From Nitrospinota bacterium (GTDB taxonomy: Bacteria; Nitrospinota; Nitrospinia; UBA9942), in assembly GCA_003489165.1 (NCBI GenBank), contig DNJG01000120.1:1794-28635 (forward strand): DNA of 26,842 nt. The letters run 5' to 3'. Both the position numbers and the translations under genes were made by a program. Below, piece by piece: positions 1 through 7,549 of the stretch. Below the pieces are notes generated by a model, which was not told where the DNA came from, did no database searches, and saw nothing but the letters and a program-made list of their open reading frames with translations. How positions within the stretch are numbered: position 1 is the stretch's first letter; each line of letters opens with the position of its first letter.

Positions 1-2
1 TA

Positions 3-512
3 TTTTTAATTACTACAGACTCAGGGTTAATGGCTGCGTGGAATGTTGTAATAAAATCCTATATAGGGGTTCTGTGTCTGATATTGTTATCTTCTACAAC
101 CCCATTTCCTGCACTGCTTAATGGTTTTCAGAGGCTTAAAGTTCCAAAGATATTCATACTCCTATCAAGTTTCACATACCGCTACCTCTTTGTCCTCCTT
201 GATGAAATAATGAGGATAAGGCAGGCAAGGGATTCCCGCTGTTTTAAAGGAAGATGGATAGGAGAGGCGAAGGTGATAGGTAATATGGTAGGAACACTAT
301 TTGTAAGGAGCTACGAAAGGGGGGAAAGGGTATATATGGCTATGGCATCAAGAGGGTTTGAGGGGAATTCAAAAGTCACCAGTCATCAGCCTGCCCTGAG
401 CGAAGTCAAAGGGTTACAAGCCTGCCCTGAACGAAGTCGAAGGGTCACCAGTAATGATATATTGTTTATTACGGCAGTGGTACTTATAACATCAATAGTG
501 AGGTTCTATTAA
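3..512 (+). CDS. cbiQ: CbiQ/EcfT-like metal ABC transporter permease, 5' truncated by the window edge
   Basis: Membrane component of an energy-coupling (ECF) or cobalt/nickel-type ABC importer. The frame is open to the left edge (no stop before the ATG at 30), so the N-terminal part is missing. Visible are a hydrophobic stretch (VLCLILLSSTTPF), a second one (FILLSSFTYRYLFVLLDEI), and the family-typical cytoplasmic coupling region with Arg-rich helices (ARDSRCF; SYERGERVYMAMASRGFEG), which contacts the ATPase. The next gene starts one base after its stop and encodes the ATPase, which supports the assignment. Oddity: between the coupling helix and the last membrane helix lie about 25 residues (including PALSEVKG and CPERSRR) encoded by two tandem copies of a dispersed repeat. 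The metal substrate cannot be read from this fragment. Confidence 0.8.
   Translation, partial: FLITTDSGLMAAWNVVIKSYIGVLCLILLSSTTPFPALLNGFQRLKVPKIFILLSSFTYRYLFVLLDEIMRIRQARDSRCFKGRWIGEAKVIGNMVGTLFVRSYERGERVYMAMASRGFEGNSKVTSHQPALSEVKGLQACPERSRRVTSNDILFITAVVLITSIVRFY
388..445. repeat. Two tandem copies of a GAGCGAAGTC-type dispersed repeat inside cbiQ
   Basis: Copies at 388-414 and 419-445 differ at two positions and share the core CCTGCCCTGA.CGAAGTC.A, followed by AGGGT. The pair is flanked by a 9-bp direct repeat, GTCACCAGT, at 375-383 and 444-452. The repeat reads through in frame. A related sequence lies at 24371-24394. Translated peptides such as ALSEVEG and PERSRR are familiar to me as read-through of this repeat type in many bacterial genomes. 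Confidence 0.75.
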
Positions 513-513
513 A

Positions 514-1254
514 GTGGAAAATGGAAAGGCAATTGAAATTAAAGAACTCTGTTTCCAATATCCTGACGGAACCGATGTGTTGAAGGGGATTAACCTCTCC
601 ATTCATCGTGGAGAATCAGTTGGGATTATAGGGCCAAACGGGGCGGGGAAATCCACACTCCTGCTTAACCTGAACGGAATCCTTATTGGAAATGGTCGTG
701 TAGAAATTATGGGGATGGAGTTAAATAAAAGAAACCTGAAGAGGATACGGGAAAAGGTTGGCATTGTATTTCAAAACCCTGATGACCAGTTGTTCTGTCC
801 AACTGTATGGGAGGATGTCGCCTTTGGTCCTCAGAATATGGGATTCTCTGAAGATGATATAAATAAAAGGGTAAGAGAGGCAATGGAGACTGTAAGACTA
901 AGCGGGTTTGAAAAGAGAAGCCCGCATCACTTGAGTCTCGGTGAGAAAAAGAGGGTATCTCTGGCAACTGTCCTGTCAATGACCCCTGACATTATTGCAT
1001 TTGATGAGCCATCATCAAATTTAGACCCAAATTCCCAGAAACAGCTCATCCATACAATAAAATCCCTCCCCTCAACAAAAATAATTGTTACCCATGACCT
1101 TTATATGGCAGGCGATATTTGTAATCGCCTTATAATCTTATTTAATGGAGAGATTGTGGCAGAAGGTGAGACATGGGAGATATTAAAAAATCAGGAATTG
1201 TTAAATAGATATGATCTCCCGCTTGGAGACAGGTGCAGAGTTTGTATTAAGTGA
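514..1254 (+). CDS. cbiO: CbiO/EcfA-like ABC transporter ATP-binding protein
   Basis: ATPase of the metal (cobalt/nickel-type) ECF importer; it hydrolyses ATP at the inner face of the membrane and couples to the CbiQ-like protein encoded just upstream. The 246-residue protein is complete. Walker A is GPNGAGKST at residues 40-48; the Q-loop is in FQNPDDQLF, the form typical of CbiO/EcfA; the ABC signature is LSLGEKKR; Walker B is IIAFDEPSSNLD; the switch His is in VTHD. The start is the GTG at 514, one base after the cbiQ stop, which suggests translational coupling; the ATG at 521 is out of frame. Family assignment is firm, but the transported metal is inferred only from family resemblance. 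Confidence 0.9.
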   Translation: MENGKAIEIKELCFQYPDGTDVLKGINLSIHRGESVGIIGPNGAGKSTLLLNLNGILIGNGRVEIMGMELNKRNLKRIREKVGIVFQNPDDQLFCPTVWEDVAFGPQNMGFSEDDINKRVREAMETVRLSGFEKRSPHHLSLGEKKRVSLATVLSMTPDIIAFDEPSSNLDPNSQKQLIHTIKSLPSTKIIVTHDLYMAGDICNRLIILFNGEIVAEGETWEILKNQELLNRYDLPLGDRCRVCIK

Positions 1255-1288
1255 TAATGTGTAAGGAATAAGTTATAGCTTATCACTT
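1249..1288. terminator. Possible bidirectional terminator between convergent cbiO and glmS
   Basis: A perfect 9-bp inverted repeat, AAGTGATAA (1249-1257) and TTATCACTT (1280-1288), sits between two convergent genes. The loop is long (22 nt), could fold internally (ATAAG/CTTAT), and the T-tract is weak, so this is only a candidate. Confidence 0.4.
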
Positions 1289-1305
1289 TATCTCTACACC
1301 TTGTT

Positions 1306-3126
1306 TTATGCCACAGTAACAGATTTTGCAAGAGACCTTGGCTTATCTATATTTCTCTTTAATGCCACTGCTGTGAAGTAGGCAAAGAGCTGTGCTACGA
1401 CTAATTCTAAAAATGGGGCAATGACGTCAGGCACCTTCGGCAATGCAATCTCTTCATTGAATAGCTTCTCGCTCTCCTTTTTGTCTCCAAAGTGGAAACC
1501 TATAATAAATCCTTTTCTTGCCTTTATTTCCTCTGCGCTCCCTGAAGAAAGCCTATAAAGATCTTCATCGCTCTTTGGAGGCATAAAGATAATTGAATAG
1601 AGATTTTCGTCAATAAGTGCAATAGTCCCGTGTTTTAGAAAACCTGCAGGCATCCCCTCCGCATGGACATAAGCGACTTCTTTCATTTTTAATGATGACT
1701 CGAGTGCTATTGGATAATATTTCCCCCTGCCAAGATATAGCCAGTTATTTATGTGAGAATACTTTTGGGCTATTGTATGTATGAGGCCTGATTTTTCATT
1801 AAGCACCTTCTGGATGATTTCAGGGAGATTAGATATATGCCTCTCAATCTCAATTTTATTTTTTGAAGTAAGCCTCTTATTTCTGACTGCTATCTCAATG
1901 GCGATCATTAGTAGTATAATCATCTGTGAAAGGGCTGCCTTTGTGCTGATTACGCATATCTCAGGACCAGAACCTTGCAGTATTGTAAGGTCAACAAGAC
2001 GGGCAATGGATGACCCCATTACATTAACAATGGCTGCAGTCTTTGCACCTTTATTTTTTGCATATTTCAGTGCATTTAAGGTATCGTATGTCTCACCTGA
2101 CTGCGATACGGCTATGATAAGTGTATCTTTATCTATATGTGCGAGATTTTTAAACTCGTCCGAGCTTATCGCAGGTGTAAAAATACCTGCAACGGAAGAG
2201 AATTGATACTCACCCATAAGAGACACATAGTAAGTGGTGCCAACCCCTATCAGATAAGTCTTTTTGCTCTCCATTATCATGTCTGATATTTTTTTGATAT
2301 GCTGTTTGTCAACCTGTGAGGCATTTATAATGCACTGCGGCTGTTCATATATCTCCTTGAGCATGTAGTGGGGATAGCCGCCCTTTTTAGCCATATCACT
2401 ATCCCAGTGTATCTCTGTAATCTTTTTTCTGACAGTTTCTCCATTTGTAGTATTTTTTATAAAGTAGCGGTCTTTTGATACAATTGCATATTCATCATCA
2501 TCAAGAACAACTGCATTTTTTGTATAATCTATAAAGGCGTTAAAGTCTGAGCCGATATAATTTGTATCCCCCCCCAATCCTATTACCAGAGGGCTTTCCT
2601 TCTTTGCACAGAATATCTTATCTTTTTCATAAATGGCTATCATGGCTATAGCATATGTCCCCTCAAGCCTCTTGATAGCTTTTATAAATGCCTTCTCTGT
2701 ATCTTTTGATGGTGCAAAATATTTTTCCACAAGATGGACAATAACCTCTGTATCTGTCTCTGAGTAAAACTTATGCCCTTCTTTGATAAGCTCTTTTTTT
2801 AATTCTCGATAATTGGATATAATCCCATTATGAACGAGGGCAAAATCACTTTTACAGCTTAAATGGGGATGGGTATTCTCCTTTGTCACGCCGCCATGTG
2901 TTGCCCATCTTGTATGGGCAATCCCCAGCTTCCCATCAGGCTCTGATAACCTCTCTCTTTCATTTACCTCATCAACAGAGCCGATATTCTTTCTAACCTC
3001 AATCCCATGTAGCCCAAGTATCGCAATGCCACATGAGTCATAGCCCCTATACTCCAAGTGCCTTATACTATCAAGTAAAGGCACTGCTATATTTTTAAAT
3101 CCAGCAATTCCGCTGATGCCGCACAT
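1306..3126 (-). CDS. glmS: Glutamine-fructose-6-phosphate aminotransferase (isomerizing)
   Basis: Makes glucosamine-6-phosphate from fructose-6-phosphate and glutamine, the first committed step toward UDP-GlcNAc for peptidoglycan and lipid A. The 606 residues match the usual length. The N-terminus is MCGISGI, giving the catalytic Cys2 of the class II glutaminase domain, with YRGYDSCGIA further on. Two SIS domains follow; the first carries SQSGETYDT near residue 340. The C-terminus ends LAKSVTVA, matching the family's conserved end with the active-site Lys. A GGAGG site sits just before the ATG. It lies downstream of the GlmU-like gene on the same strand, with a repeat-filled 110-bp spacer between them, so the two are probably co-transcribed. 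Confidence 0.97.
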   Translation of the reverse strand: MCGISGIAGFKNIAVPLLDSIRHLEYRGYDSCGIAILGLHGIEVRKNIGSVDEVNERERLSEPDGKLGIAHTRWATHGGVTKENTHPHLSCKSDFALVHNGIISNYRELKKELIKEGHKFYSETDTEVIVHLVEKYFAPSKDTEKAFIKAIKRLEGTYAIAMIAIYEKDKIFCAKKESPLVIGLGGDTNYIGSDFNAFIDYTKNAVVLDDDEYAIVSKDRYFIKNTTNGETVRKKITEIHWDSDMAKKGGYPHYMLKEIYEQPQCIINASQVDKQHIKKISDMIMESKKTYLIGVGTTYYVSLMGEYQFSSVAGIFTPAISSDEFKNLAHIDKDTLIIAVSQSGETYDTLNALKYAKNKGAKTAAIVNVMGSSIARLVDLTILQGSGPEICVISTKAALSQMIILLMIAIEIAVRNKRLTSKNKIEIERHISNLPEIIQKVLNEKSGLIHTIAQKYSHINNWLYLGRGKYYPIALESSLKMKEVAYVHAEGMPAGFLKHGTIALIDENLYSIIFMPPKSDEDLYRLSSGSAEEIKARKGFIIGFHFGDKKESEKLFNEEIALPKVPDVIAPFLELVVAQLFAYFTAVALKRNIDKPRSLAKSVTVA

Positions 3127-3143
3127 GAAACCTCCAATAAAAA

Positions 3144-3238
3144 CAGTTAGTGAGTTAATGAGTTGAGGAGTTAAGGAGTTTTAGGTGAAATTTTTTTTTA
3201 CTTCTTTTAACTCATAAACTCATAAACCCATTAACTCT
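3144..3238. repeat. GAGTTAA-type imperfect palindrome between the glmU-like gene and glmS
   Basis: The spacer is nearly filled by direct GAGTTAAGGAGTT-like units on the left, an AT-rich centre, and AACTCATAAACTCATAAAC-like units on the right, so the whole can fold as a long imperfect hairpin. The same family recurs at 17784-17846 and inside hemH at 18060-18100. Confidence 0.7.
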
Positions 3239-4439
3239 ATTTAGGGTATGTATAATGATGGGGGATTTTAATCTTTGAATCAATCACTGTCCCTGCCATT
3301 GTTGTATTGCCTGAGCCGATTATCGCATCATCGCCGACAAAGGCACCAAGTTTATTTAGATTTGTATCCATGCTCTTTTTATTTACAGTAGTTTTCACAG
3401 TGCTTCTATCAAGATTTTCATTTATGGTCATTACCCCTGAGCCAATATCAACATTATTTCCGATAACACTATCGCCGATAAATGAGAGTCTACCAATTTG
3501 TGAATTTCCAGAGAGGATACAGTTTTTAAGTTCAACACCATAACCAACAATGCACCCCTTACCAACAGATGTATATTTTCTTATAAGGACATTATTGCCT
3601 ATAAAACTGCCTGAACCTATGAATGAAGGACCTTCAATGATAGTCCCTGACCTTATCTCTACATTATCCTCAATCTGGACAGGACCCTCAATCCTCACAT
3701 CTCCTATCAGGTGTGCAGATTTTGAAATTGTTGCTTCCCCCCACGAATCCATTATTATTTTATTTGCAATAAGTATATCCCATGGATATGCGATATCTAT
3801 CCATTCTCCTTCCCATATTGATGCCTTCAGACCTATTTCTCCGATAAGCCTCCCAAGAGCCAGTTCCATATTGAATTTTGTCTTCTCTAAGACTGAGAAG
3901 AACCTGCTTGGTAGTATGAAGACACCAGACAGCACATAATTTCCTAAATCCCCTTTTTTTGGTTTTTCTATTATCTTTGTAATTTTCATTTCATTGTCAA
4001 GATAGACATTTCCGAACATCTTTGTTGAAGGGGTCAGGCAGACAGAGGCAACAGGCTCCTTTGACATATTAAAGGAATGGAGTGTATAGTTAAATATATT
4101 TGCAGATGTTATAATATCACCATATATAAGCATGAAGTATTCACCAGGGTTAAACCTTTCCTTTACCTTATAGACAGCATCACCTATACCTGACAGTTTT
4201 TTCTGATATGAATAATGAATGCTCACACCAAAATCTGCTCCTCTCTCAAAATACTGAACAATTTTATCCGACTCATGCCCTACGACGATATTGATTACAT
4301 TTATCCCGCTCTCCTTCAGCAATTTGATGGTGTTCTCCAATATAAACCTACCCCCTACATTAATCATTGGCTTTGGTCTCGTGGTTGTAAAGGGGACTAA
4401 ATTTTTCCCTTCTCCAGCTGCAAGTATCAGTGCCTTCAT
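3237..4439 (-). CDS. GlmU-like sugar-1-phosphate nucleotidyltransferase with left-handed beta-helix domain
   Basis: N-terminal nucleotidyltransferase fold (about residues 1-230) followed by hexapeptide repeats (about 235-400; e.g. IGDVRIEGPVQIEDNVEI) that form a left-handed beta-helix, as in archaeal-type bifunctional GlmU-like enzymes. Known relatives make UDP-GlcNAc or other NDP-sugars; the neighbouring glmS suggests the UDP-GlcNAc route. The true start is the ATG at 4439: GGAGG lies 5 nt upstream and overlaps the in-frame ATG at 4451. Oddity: the signature reads LAAGEGKNLVPFT, with K11-N12 where the family normally has x-Arg, the Arg that contacts the nucleotide phosphates. The LGTAHA-type segment reads SGIGDAV. 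The exact sugar and nucleotide are therefore uncertain. Confidence 0.75.
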   Translation of the reverse strand: MKALILAAGEGKNLVPFTTTRPKPMINVGGRFILENTIKLLKESGINVINIVVGHESDKIVQYFERGADFGVSIHYSYQKKLSGIGDAVYKVKERFNPGEYFMLIYGDIITSANIFNYTLHSFNMSKEPVASVCLTPSTKMFGNVYLDNEMKITKIIEKPKKGDLGNYVLSGVFILPSRFFSVLEKTKFNMELALGRLIGEIGLKASIWEGEWIDIAYPWDILIANKIIMDSWGEATISKSAHLIGDVRIEGPVQIEDNVEIRSGTIIEGPSFIGSGSFIGNNVLIRKYTSVGKGCIVGYGVELKNCILSGNSQIGRLSFIGDSVIGNNVDIGSGVMTINENLDRSTVKTTVNKKSMDTNLNKLGAFVGDDAIIGSGNTTMAGTVIDSKIKIPHHYTYPK

Positions 4440-4457
4440 AATAACCTCCATATTTGC

Positions 4458-4513
4458 TCATAGTTTATAGCTGATAGCAAAAACTATGAGCTATAAGCCA
4501 TGACTATCAGCTA
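4458..4513. repeat. Nested inverted repeats upstream of the glmU-like gene
   Basis: CTCATAGTTT (4458-4467) pairs perfectly with AAACTATGAG (4481-4490), and TAGCTGATAG (4468-4477) pairs with CTATCAGCTA (4504-4513). The two interlocking hairpins are mutually exclusive over part of their length. They could be a dispersed repeat or a 5' leader structure of the minus-strand gene. Confidence 0.6.
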
Positions 4514-4560
4514 TGTTGATTATCTTACATAACCTTTAGAAATTCAAGATTTTTATAATT

Positions 4561-4608
4561 ATGATTTACATCATGGTTTCAACCTTCAGCTTTTTATAGT
4601 ATTATAAT
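4561..4608 (+). promoter_or_regulatory. CRP/FNR-family-like operator and -10 element before the redox cluster
   Basis: The perfect dyad ATGAT-TTAC-ATCAT (4561-4574) has the five-base half-sites and 4-bp spacing of FNR/DNR-type operators. TATAGT (4595-4600) and TATAAT (4603-4608) follow. If the former is the -10, the dyad is centred near -40, the class II activation position. The ATG at 4615 lies only a few bases past the expected start site and has no ribosome binding site, so the message may be leaderless. Confidence 0.45.
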
Positions 4609-4614
4609 TGACAT

Positions 4615-5118
4615 ATGAGCTTATATCTATTTACAGTCTATATTCATATATTTGCAGCATTTGTATGGCTTGGGGGGATGCTATTCCTTGCCTTTGTGCT
4701 TGCACCTGTCTCTCGGAAGATTGACCCGCCTTCATTGAGGGGGAATTTATTGAAGGTAATTGGAACAAGATTCAGGATTATCGGGTGGATATGTATAGCA
4801 ACACTCCTTATTACAGGGTTCTTAAATATATTCAACAGGGGGATGAGCCATGAGATATTCCTGCCCGAACAGATGTTTGGGACAGAATTCGGAAAGACTC
4901 TGGCATTAAAATTAACAGTTGTTACTTTAATGCTTATATTAAGCGCAATACATGATTTTTTTGTGGGCCCCCGTATGACTGCACTCCTGCAAAATACCAA
5001 ACAGGGGGAACAGAATCCTGAATTACAAAAGATGAGATGGCAGGTTTCATGGCTTGCAAGATTAAATACAGTATTTGCTGTGTTAGTAATATTTTTTGCT
5101 GCCAAACTGGCAAGATAA
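4615..5118 (+). CDS. CopD-like four-helix inner membrane protein
   Basis: Integral membrane protein of 167 residues with four predicted helices (about 4-30, 50-68, 92-114, 143-164). The first helix carries HIFAAFVWLGGMLF, and HDFFVGPRM follows the third; this His-bearing pattern resembles CopD-domain and related small membrane families that often sit with heme or copper redox genes. The biochemical role of such stand-alone proteins is poorly known, so only family resemblance is claimed. It is the first gene of a plus-strand run of four; the next gene starts 113 bp downstream after a repeat-containing spacer. No Shine-Dalgarno site is visible, but the start is supported by the conserved first helix and the upstream promoter-like sequence. 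Confidence 0.65.
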   Translation: MSLYLFTVYIHIFAAFVWLGGMLFLAFVLAPVSRKIDPPSLRGNLLKVIGTRFRIIGWICIATLLITGFLNIFNRGMSHEIFLPEQMFGTEFGKTLALKLTVVTLMLILSAIHDFFVGPRMTALLQNTKQGEQNPELQKMRWQVSWLARLNTVFAVLVIFFAAKLAR

Positions 5119-5128
5119 TGATTTTTCG

Positions 5129-5185
5129 CCACAGACTCACACAGACTTAAGAAAGATTTGAAATTTCAAATTTGAGATTTTAATT
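5129..5185. repeat. CCACAGACTCACACAGACT repeat and a 16-bp perfect palindrome
   Basis: The spacer holds a CACAGACTCACACAGACTT segment, of a type also seen near 11372-11400, and the perfect palindrome ATTTGAAATTTCAAAT (5156-5171). Both look like dispersed intergenic repeats rather than regulatory sites. Confidence 0.5.
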
Positions 5186-5231
5186 ATTGTCAGTGTAAGT
5201 CCATGGCTAATTAAAAGGGAGGTTTTATAAG

Positions 5232-6239
5232 ATGGAGAAGTATCCAAAGCTTTTTGTTAAGGCAAGTATATTTTATCTCTCGTTCGGTATAGTCTTCGGA
5301 CTTCTGATGGCTACCAATGTCGTCAGCGGATTAAACTATACATTTGTCCATGTCCATTTCAATCTTGTTGGCTTTATGTCCATGATGCTATTCGGCGTAG
5401 CTTATCATATATTGCCGAGGTTTAATGCACAACCTTTGAAGTGGCCCAAATTAGTCCCCATTCATTTTTATGGAGTGAACATTGGTCTAATCGGGATGTT
5501 GTTTGCATATCTGATAGGGGGCTTCTGGTCTTCTGACTGGAAGACAATACTGTTTCACATATTCTCAATAGTAACTGCTGTATCTATAATGTTATTCATA
5601 GCCAATATATATACAGTCCTTACCCCTCCAGCACCTGTTCCACAGCCAAAGGCAGAGGAGAAGGCAAAGGAATCAGTAAAAGAGACACCACCTCCAGTTG
5701 CCACACAAAAAGAAGTTATAACAGCCGATATGAAGGTCTCTGATGTGATTGAAAAATGGCCGCATCTCCTGGCTGTTTTTGTTGAGAGCGGTTTTGCGGC
5801 ACTCGCAAATCCAACTGCAATGGTTACATTTGCAAGAATGATAACAATAAAACAGGCATGCAAGGTGCACAATTTAGGTCTGGATAACTTTATCCAGAAA
5901 ATAAATGATTCACTTAATGGCAAGGGCGGCAAGACAGCACCACTGCCAAAAGCAGCACCGACTATGCCGCCAGCAAGTCAGAAACCTTCTCAAAAGGGCC
6001 CTGCAATAAAAAGAGGGGATAAGTGCAGTAATGAGATTATGATTGGAGATTTAATCGGCGTTTATCCGGAGACAAAAAAGATATTTGAAAAACATTATGG
6101 TGCTGGATGCTTCTCATGTCCGGGCCAGGCGACTGAAACTGTAGCCCAGACTGCTATGATGCATAATATCTCAGCTGATAGCATAGTTAAAGAAATAAAC
6201 GACGAGATAGAAAAGGCACTTGCAGAAACAAAAGTTTAA
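5232..6239 (+). CDS. Truncated NorB/CcoN-like membrane domain fused to two DUF1858 domains
   Basis: Residues 1-130 form four membrane helices. Helix 2 carries HVHFNLVGFMSMMLFGVAYH, which strongly resembles the His-bearing helices of heme-copper oxidase/NO reductase subunit I, but the other helices and most metal ligands of a full subunit are absent. A Pro/Ala/Lys-rich linker (about 131-160) leads to a first DUF1858-like domain (about 163-225), then a second linker, then a second DUF1858 domain (about 262-330). Only the second has the redox Cys pair, C293-x-x-C296 (GCFSCPG); the first lacks cysteines there (ALANPT). DUF1858 is known as a hybrid-cluster-protein-associated redox disulfide domain. 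GGGAGG precedes the ATG. The role is inferred: membrane-anchored redox or NO-related electron transfer. Confidence 0.7.
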   Translation: MEKYPKLFVKASIFYLSFGIVFGLLMATNVVSGLNYTFVHVHFNLVGFMSMMLFGVAYHILPRFNAQPLKWPKLVPIHFYGVNIGLIGMLFAYLIGGFWSSDWKTILFHIFSIVTAVSIMLFIANIYTVLTPPAPVPQPKAEEKAKESVKETPPPVATQKEVITADMKVSDVIEKWPHLLAVFVESGFAALANPTAMVTFARMITIKQACKVHNLGLDNFIQKINDSLNGKGGKTAPLPKAAPTMPPASQKPSQKGPAIKRGDKCSNEIMIGDLIGVYPETKKIFEKHYGAGCFSCPGQATETVAQTAMMHNISADSIVKEINDEIEKALAETKV

Positions 6240-6242
6240 TCA

Positions 6243-6312
6243 ATCCGCAGATTACACAGATTTTATAAAAAATATTTTGTTTTAATCTGCGACAATCTGC
6301 GAAATCTGTGGA
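6243..6312. repeat. CCGCAGATTACACAGATT inverted repeat in the spacer
   Basis: The left arm CCGCAGATTACACAGATTT (from 6245) and the right arm AATCTGCGAAATCTGTGG (to 6312) form an imperfect inverted repeat around an AT-rich centre. It resembles a common dispersed repeat type. It ends just before the AAAGGAGG ribosome binding site of the next gene. Confidence 0.65.
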
Positions 6313-6330
6313 TATAAAAGGAGGCTTTAT

Positions 6331-6972
6331 ATGTCAGAAGGACAGAGTAACTGGAAACAGAATTTTTTTGATAAGGCTGAATCAATCGTATTAACAGACC
6401 CGCTTGCATATACGCTTGGTGCAACTGAAAAGGAAGGGCAACTCGTATTTAAATATGCAGATGCAGTGAAGCTGGCAGGACATTCATGTGCCGCAGTATC
6501 AGGTGCATATAAAATAACTGCAAAGGCACTCAAGGCACTCTATGGCAAAGATACACCTGTCAGAGGGAATATAAAGGTTACAATAAAAGGGGGTCCTACA
6601 GACCTTGCATATGGGCCAATGTCTCAGGTCATATCTTTTATAACAGGTGCAGCCACTATTACAGGTTTTAGGGGTCTCGGCGGGCAGTTTAACAGGCAGA
6701 ATCTCCTTATATTTGATGAGAAAAATTTTGAATACAATACTTTTATATTTCAGAGGCTGGATAACGGCAAGAAGGTTAAAGTGGTTTATGATACATCTTC
6801 CCTCCCCCAGGACCCTGCAATGGGTGAACTAATGGGTGAGGTGCTTTCAGGAACTGCCTCAAAAGATGAACATGAGGAGTTTATCAAGATGTGGCAGGGG
6901 AATGTGAAAAGGATTCTGTTGGAAGATGATAAATATCCCGGGCTATTTAAGGTAGAGATGATTGACAGGTAA
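6331..6972 (+). CDS. FmdE-like domain protein
   Basis: The protein has 213 residues. The segment AGHSCAAVSGAYKITAKAL (from residue 49) matches the FmdE family core, with the usual H51-x-C53 pair that in relatives helps bind a metal or iron-sulfur centre. It is shorter than full FmdE proteins and shows no C-terminal zinc finger. FmdE proteins were named from formylmethanofuran dehydrogenase operons, but most bacterial members have no assigned reaction. It is preceded by a clear AAAGGAGG site. Its position between the DUF1858 fusion and a CoA-binding protein suggests a shared redox task; I cannot name a substrate. Confidence 0.65.
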   Translation: MSEGQSNWKQNFFDKAESIVLTDPLAYTLGATEKEGQLVFKYADAVKLAGHSCAAVSGAYKITAKALKALYGKDTPVRGNIKVTIKGGPTDLAYGPMSQVISFITGAATITGFRGLGGQFNRQNLLIFDEKNFEYNTFIFQRLDNGKKVKVVYDTSSLPQDPAMGELMGEVLSGTASKDEHEEFIKMWQGNVKRILLEDDKYPGLFKVEMIDR

Positions 6973-7029
6973 GGAATACTGCACTATATTAATGGCAAGT
7001 AAGTTGCCGTATTTAAAAGAGGGGGTTTT

Positions 7030-7515
7030 ATGACAGAGCCTGCTTGTGAATTTCCTGCCTATAATTCTACTGATGATGAGATTAAGGAGATACTGACCAA
7101 TTATAAGACTATTGCAATTGTTGGTATCTCCAATAAGCCTGACAGAGACAGTTTCCGCGTAGCATCATTTCTGAAAGAAAAGGGCTATAAGATAATCCCT
7201 GTAAACCCAAACTATGATACAGTCCTTGGAGAGAAGTGTTATCCATCTTTGAGCAGTATCCCTTTCCCTATAGATATAGTAGATGTATTTCGCAAGCCTG
7301 ATGCTCTCCCTCCCATTGCAGACGAGGCAATTAAGATAGGTGCAAAAGTGGTATGGATGCAAATCGGAGTTGTAAATAATCAGGCAGCGGAAAAGTTAAT
7401 AAAAAACAAGATAAAGGTTGTTATGAACAAGTGCATGATGATTGAATACAATACGCAATTCCCCGAAGATTTTCCCCAAATTACAGATGAGTTCTGCGAG
7501 GCATTTGAAGAATAG
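7030..7515 (+). CDS. CoA-binding (YccU-type) Rossmann domain protein
   Basis: A 161-residue stand-alone CoA-binding domain, like the N-terminal domain of succinyl-CoA synthetase alpha and acyl-CoA synthetase. The nucleotide-binding start is TIAIVGISNKPDRDS (about residues 27-41), followed by GYKIIPVNPNYD, then VDVFRKPDALPPI and VVWMQIGV; all are typical of the YccU family. The conserved late segment reads VVMNKCMMIEY, with Cys135 where relatives also often have Cys. The function of this family is unknown beyond presumed CoA binding. A G-rich site (AGAGGGGG) precedes the ATG. It is the last gene of the cluster; the following spacer is AT-rich and leads to smc. Confidence 0.85.
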   Translation: MTEPACEFPAYNSTDDEIKEILTNYKTIAIVGISNKPDRDSFRVASFLKEKGYKIIPVNPNYDTVLGEKCYPSLSSIPFPIDIVDVFRKPDALPPIADEAIKIGAKVVWMQIGVVNNQAAEKLIKNKIKVVMNKCMMIEYNTQFPEDFPQITDEFCEAFEE

Positions 7516-7549
7516 GCCCCATTTTTACCTTAAATATCCGTTTAGACAA

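Noticed and set aside
388..452. A possible short CRISPR array or minisatellite in cbiQ
   Set aside because: Only two copies with 4 bases between them, of a known dispersed-repeat type; no spacers and no cas genes.
3307..3939. Plus-strand open frames antisense to the glmU-like gene
   Set aside because: They are shadows of the hexapeptide-repeat coding sequence.
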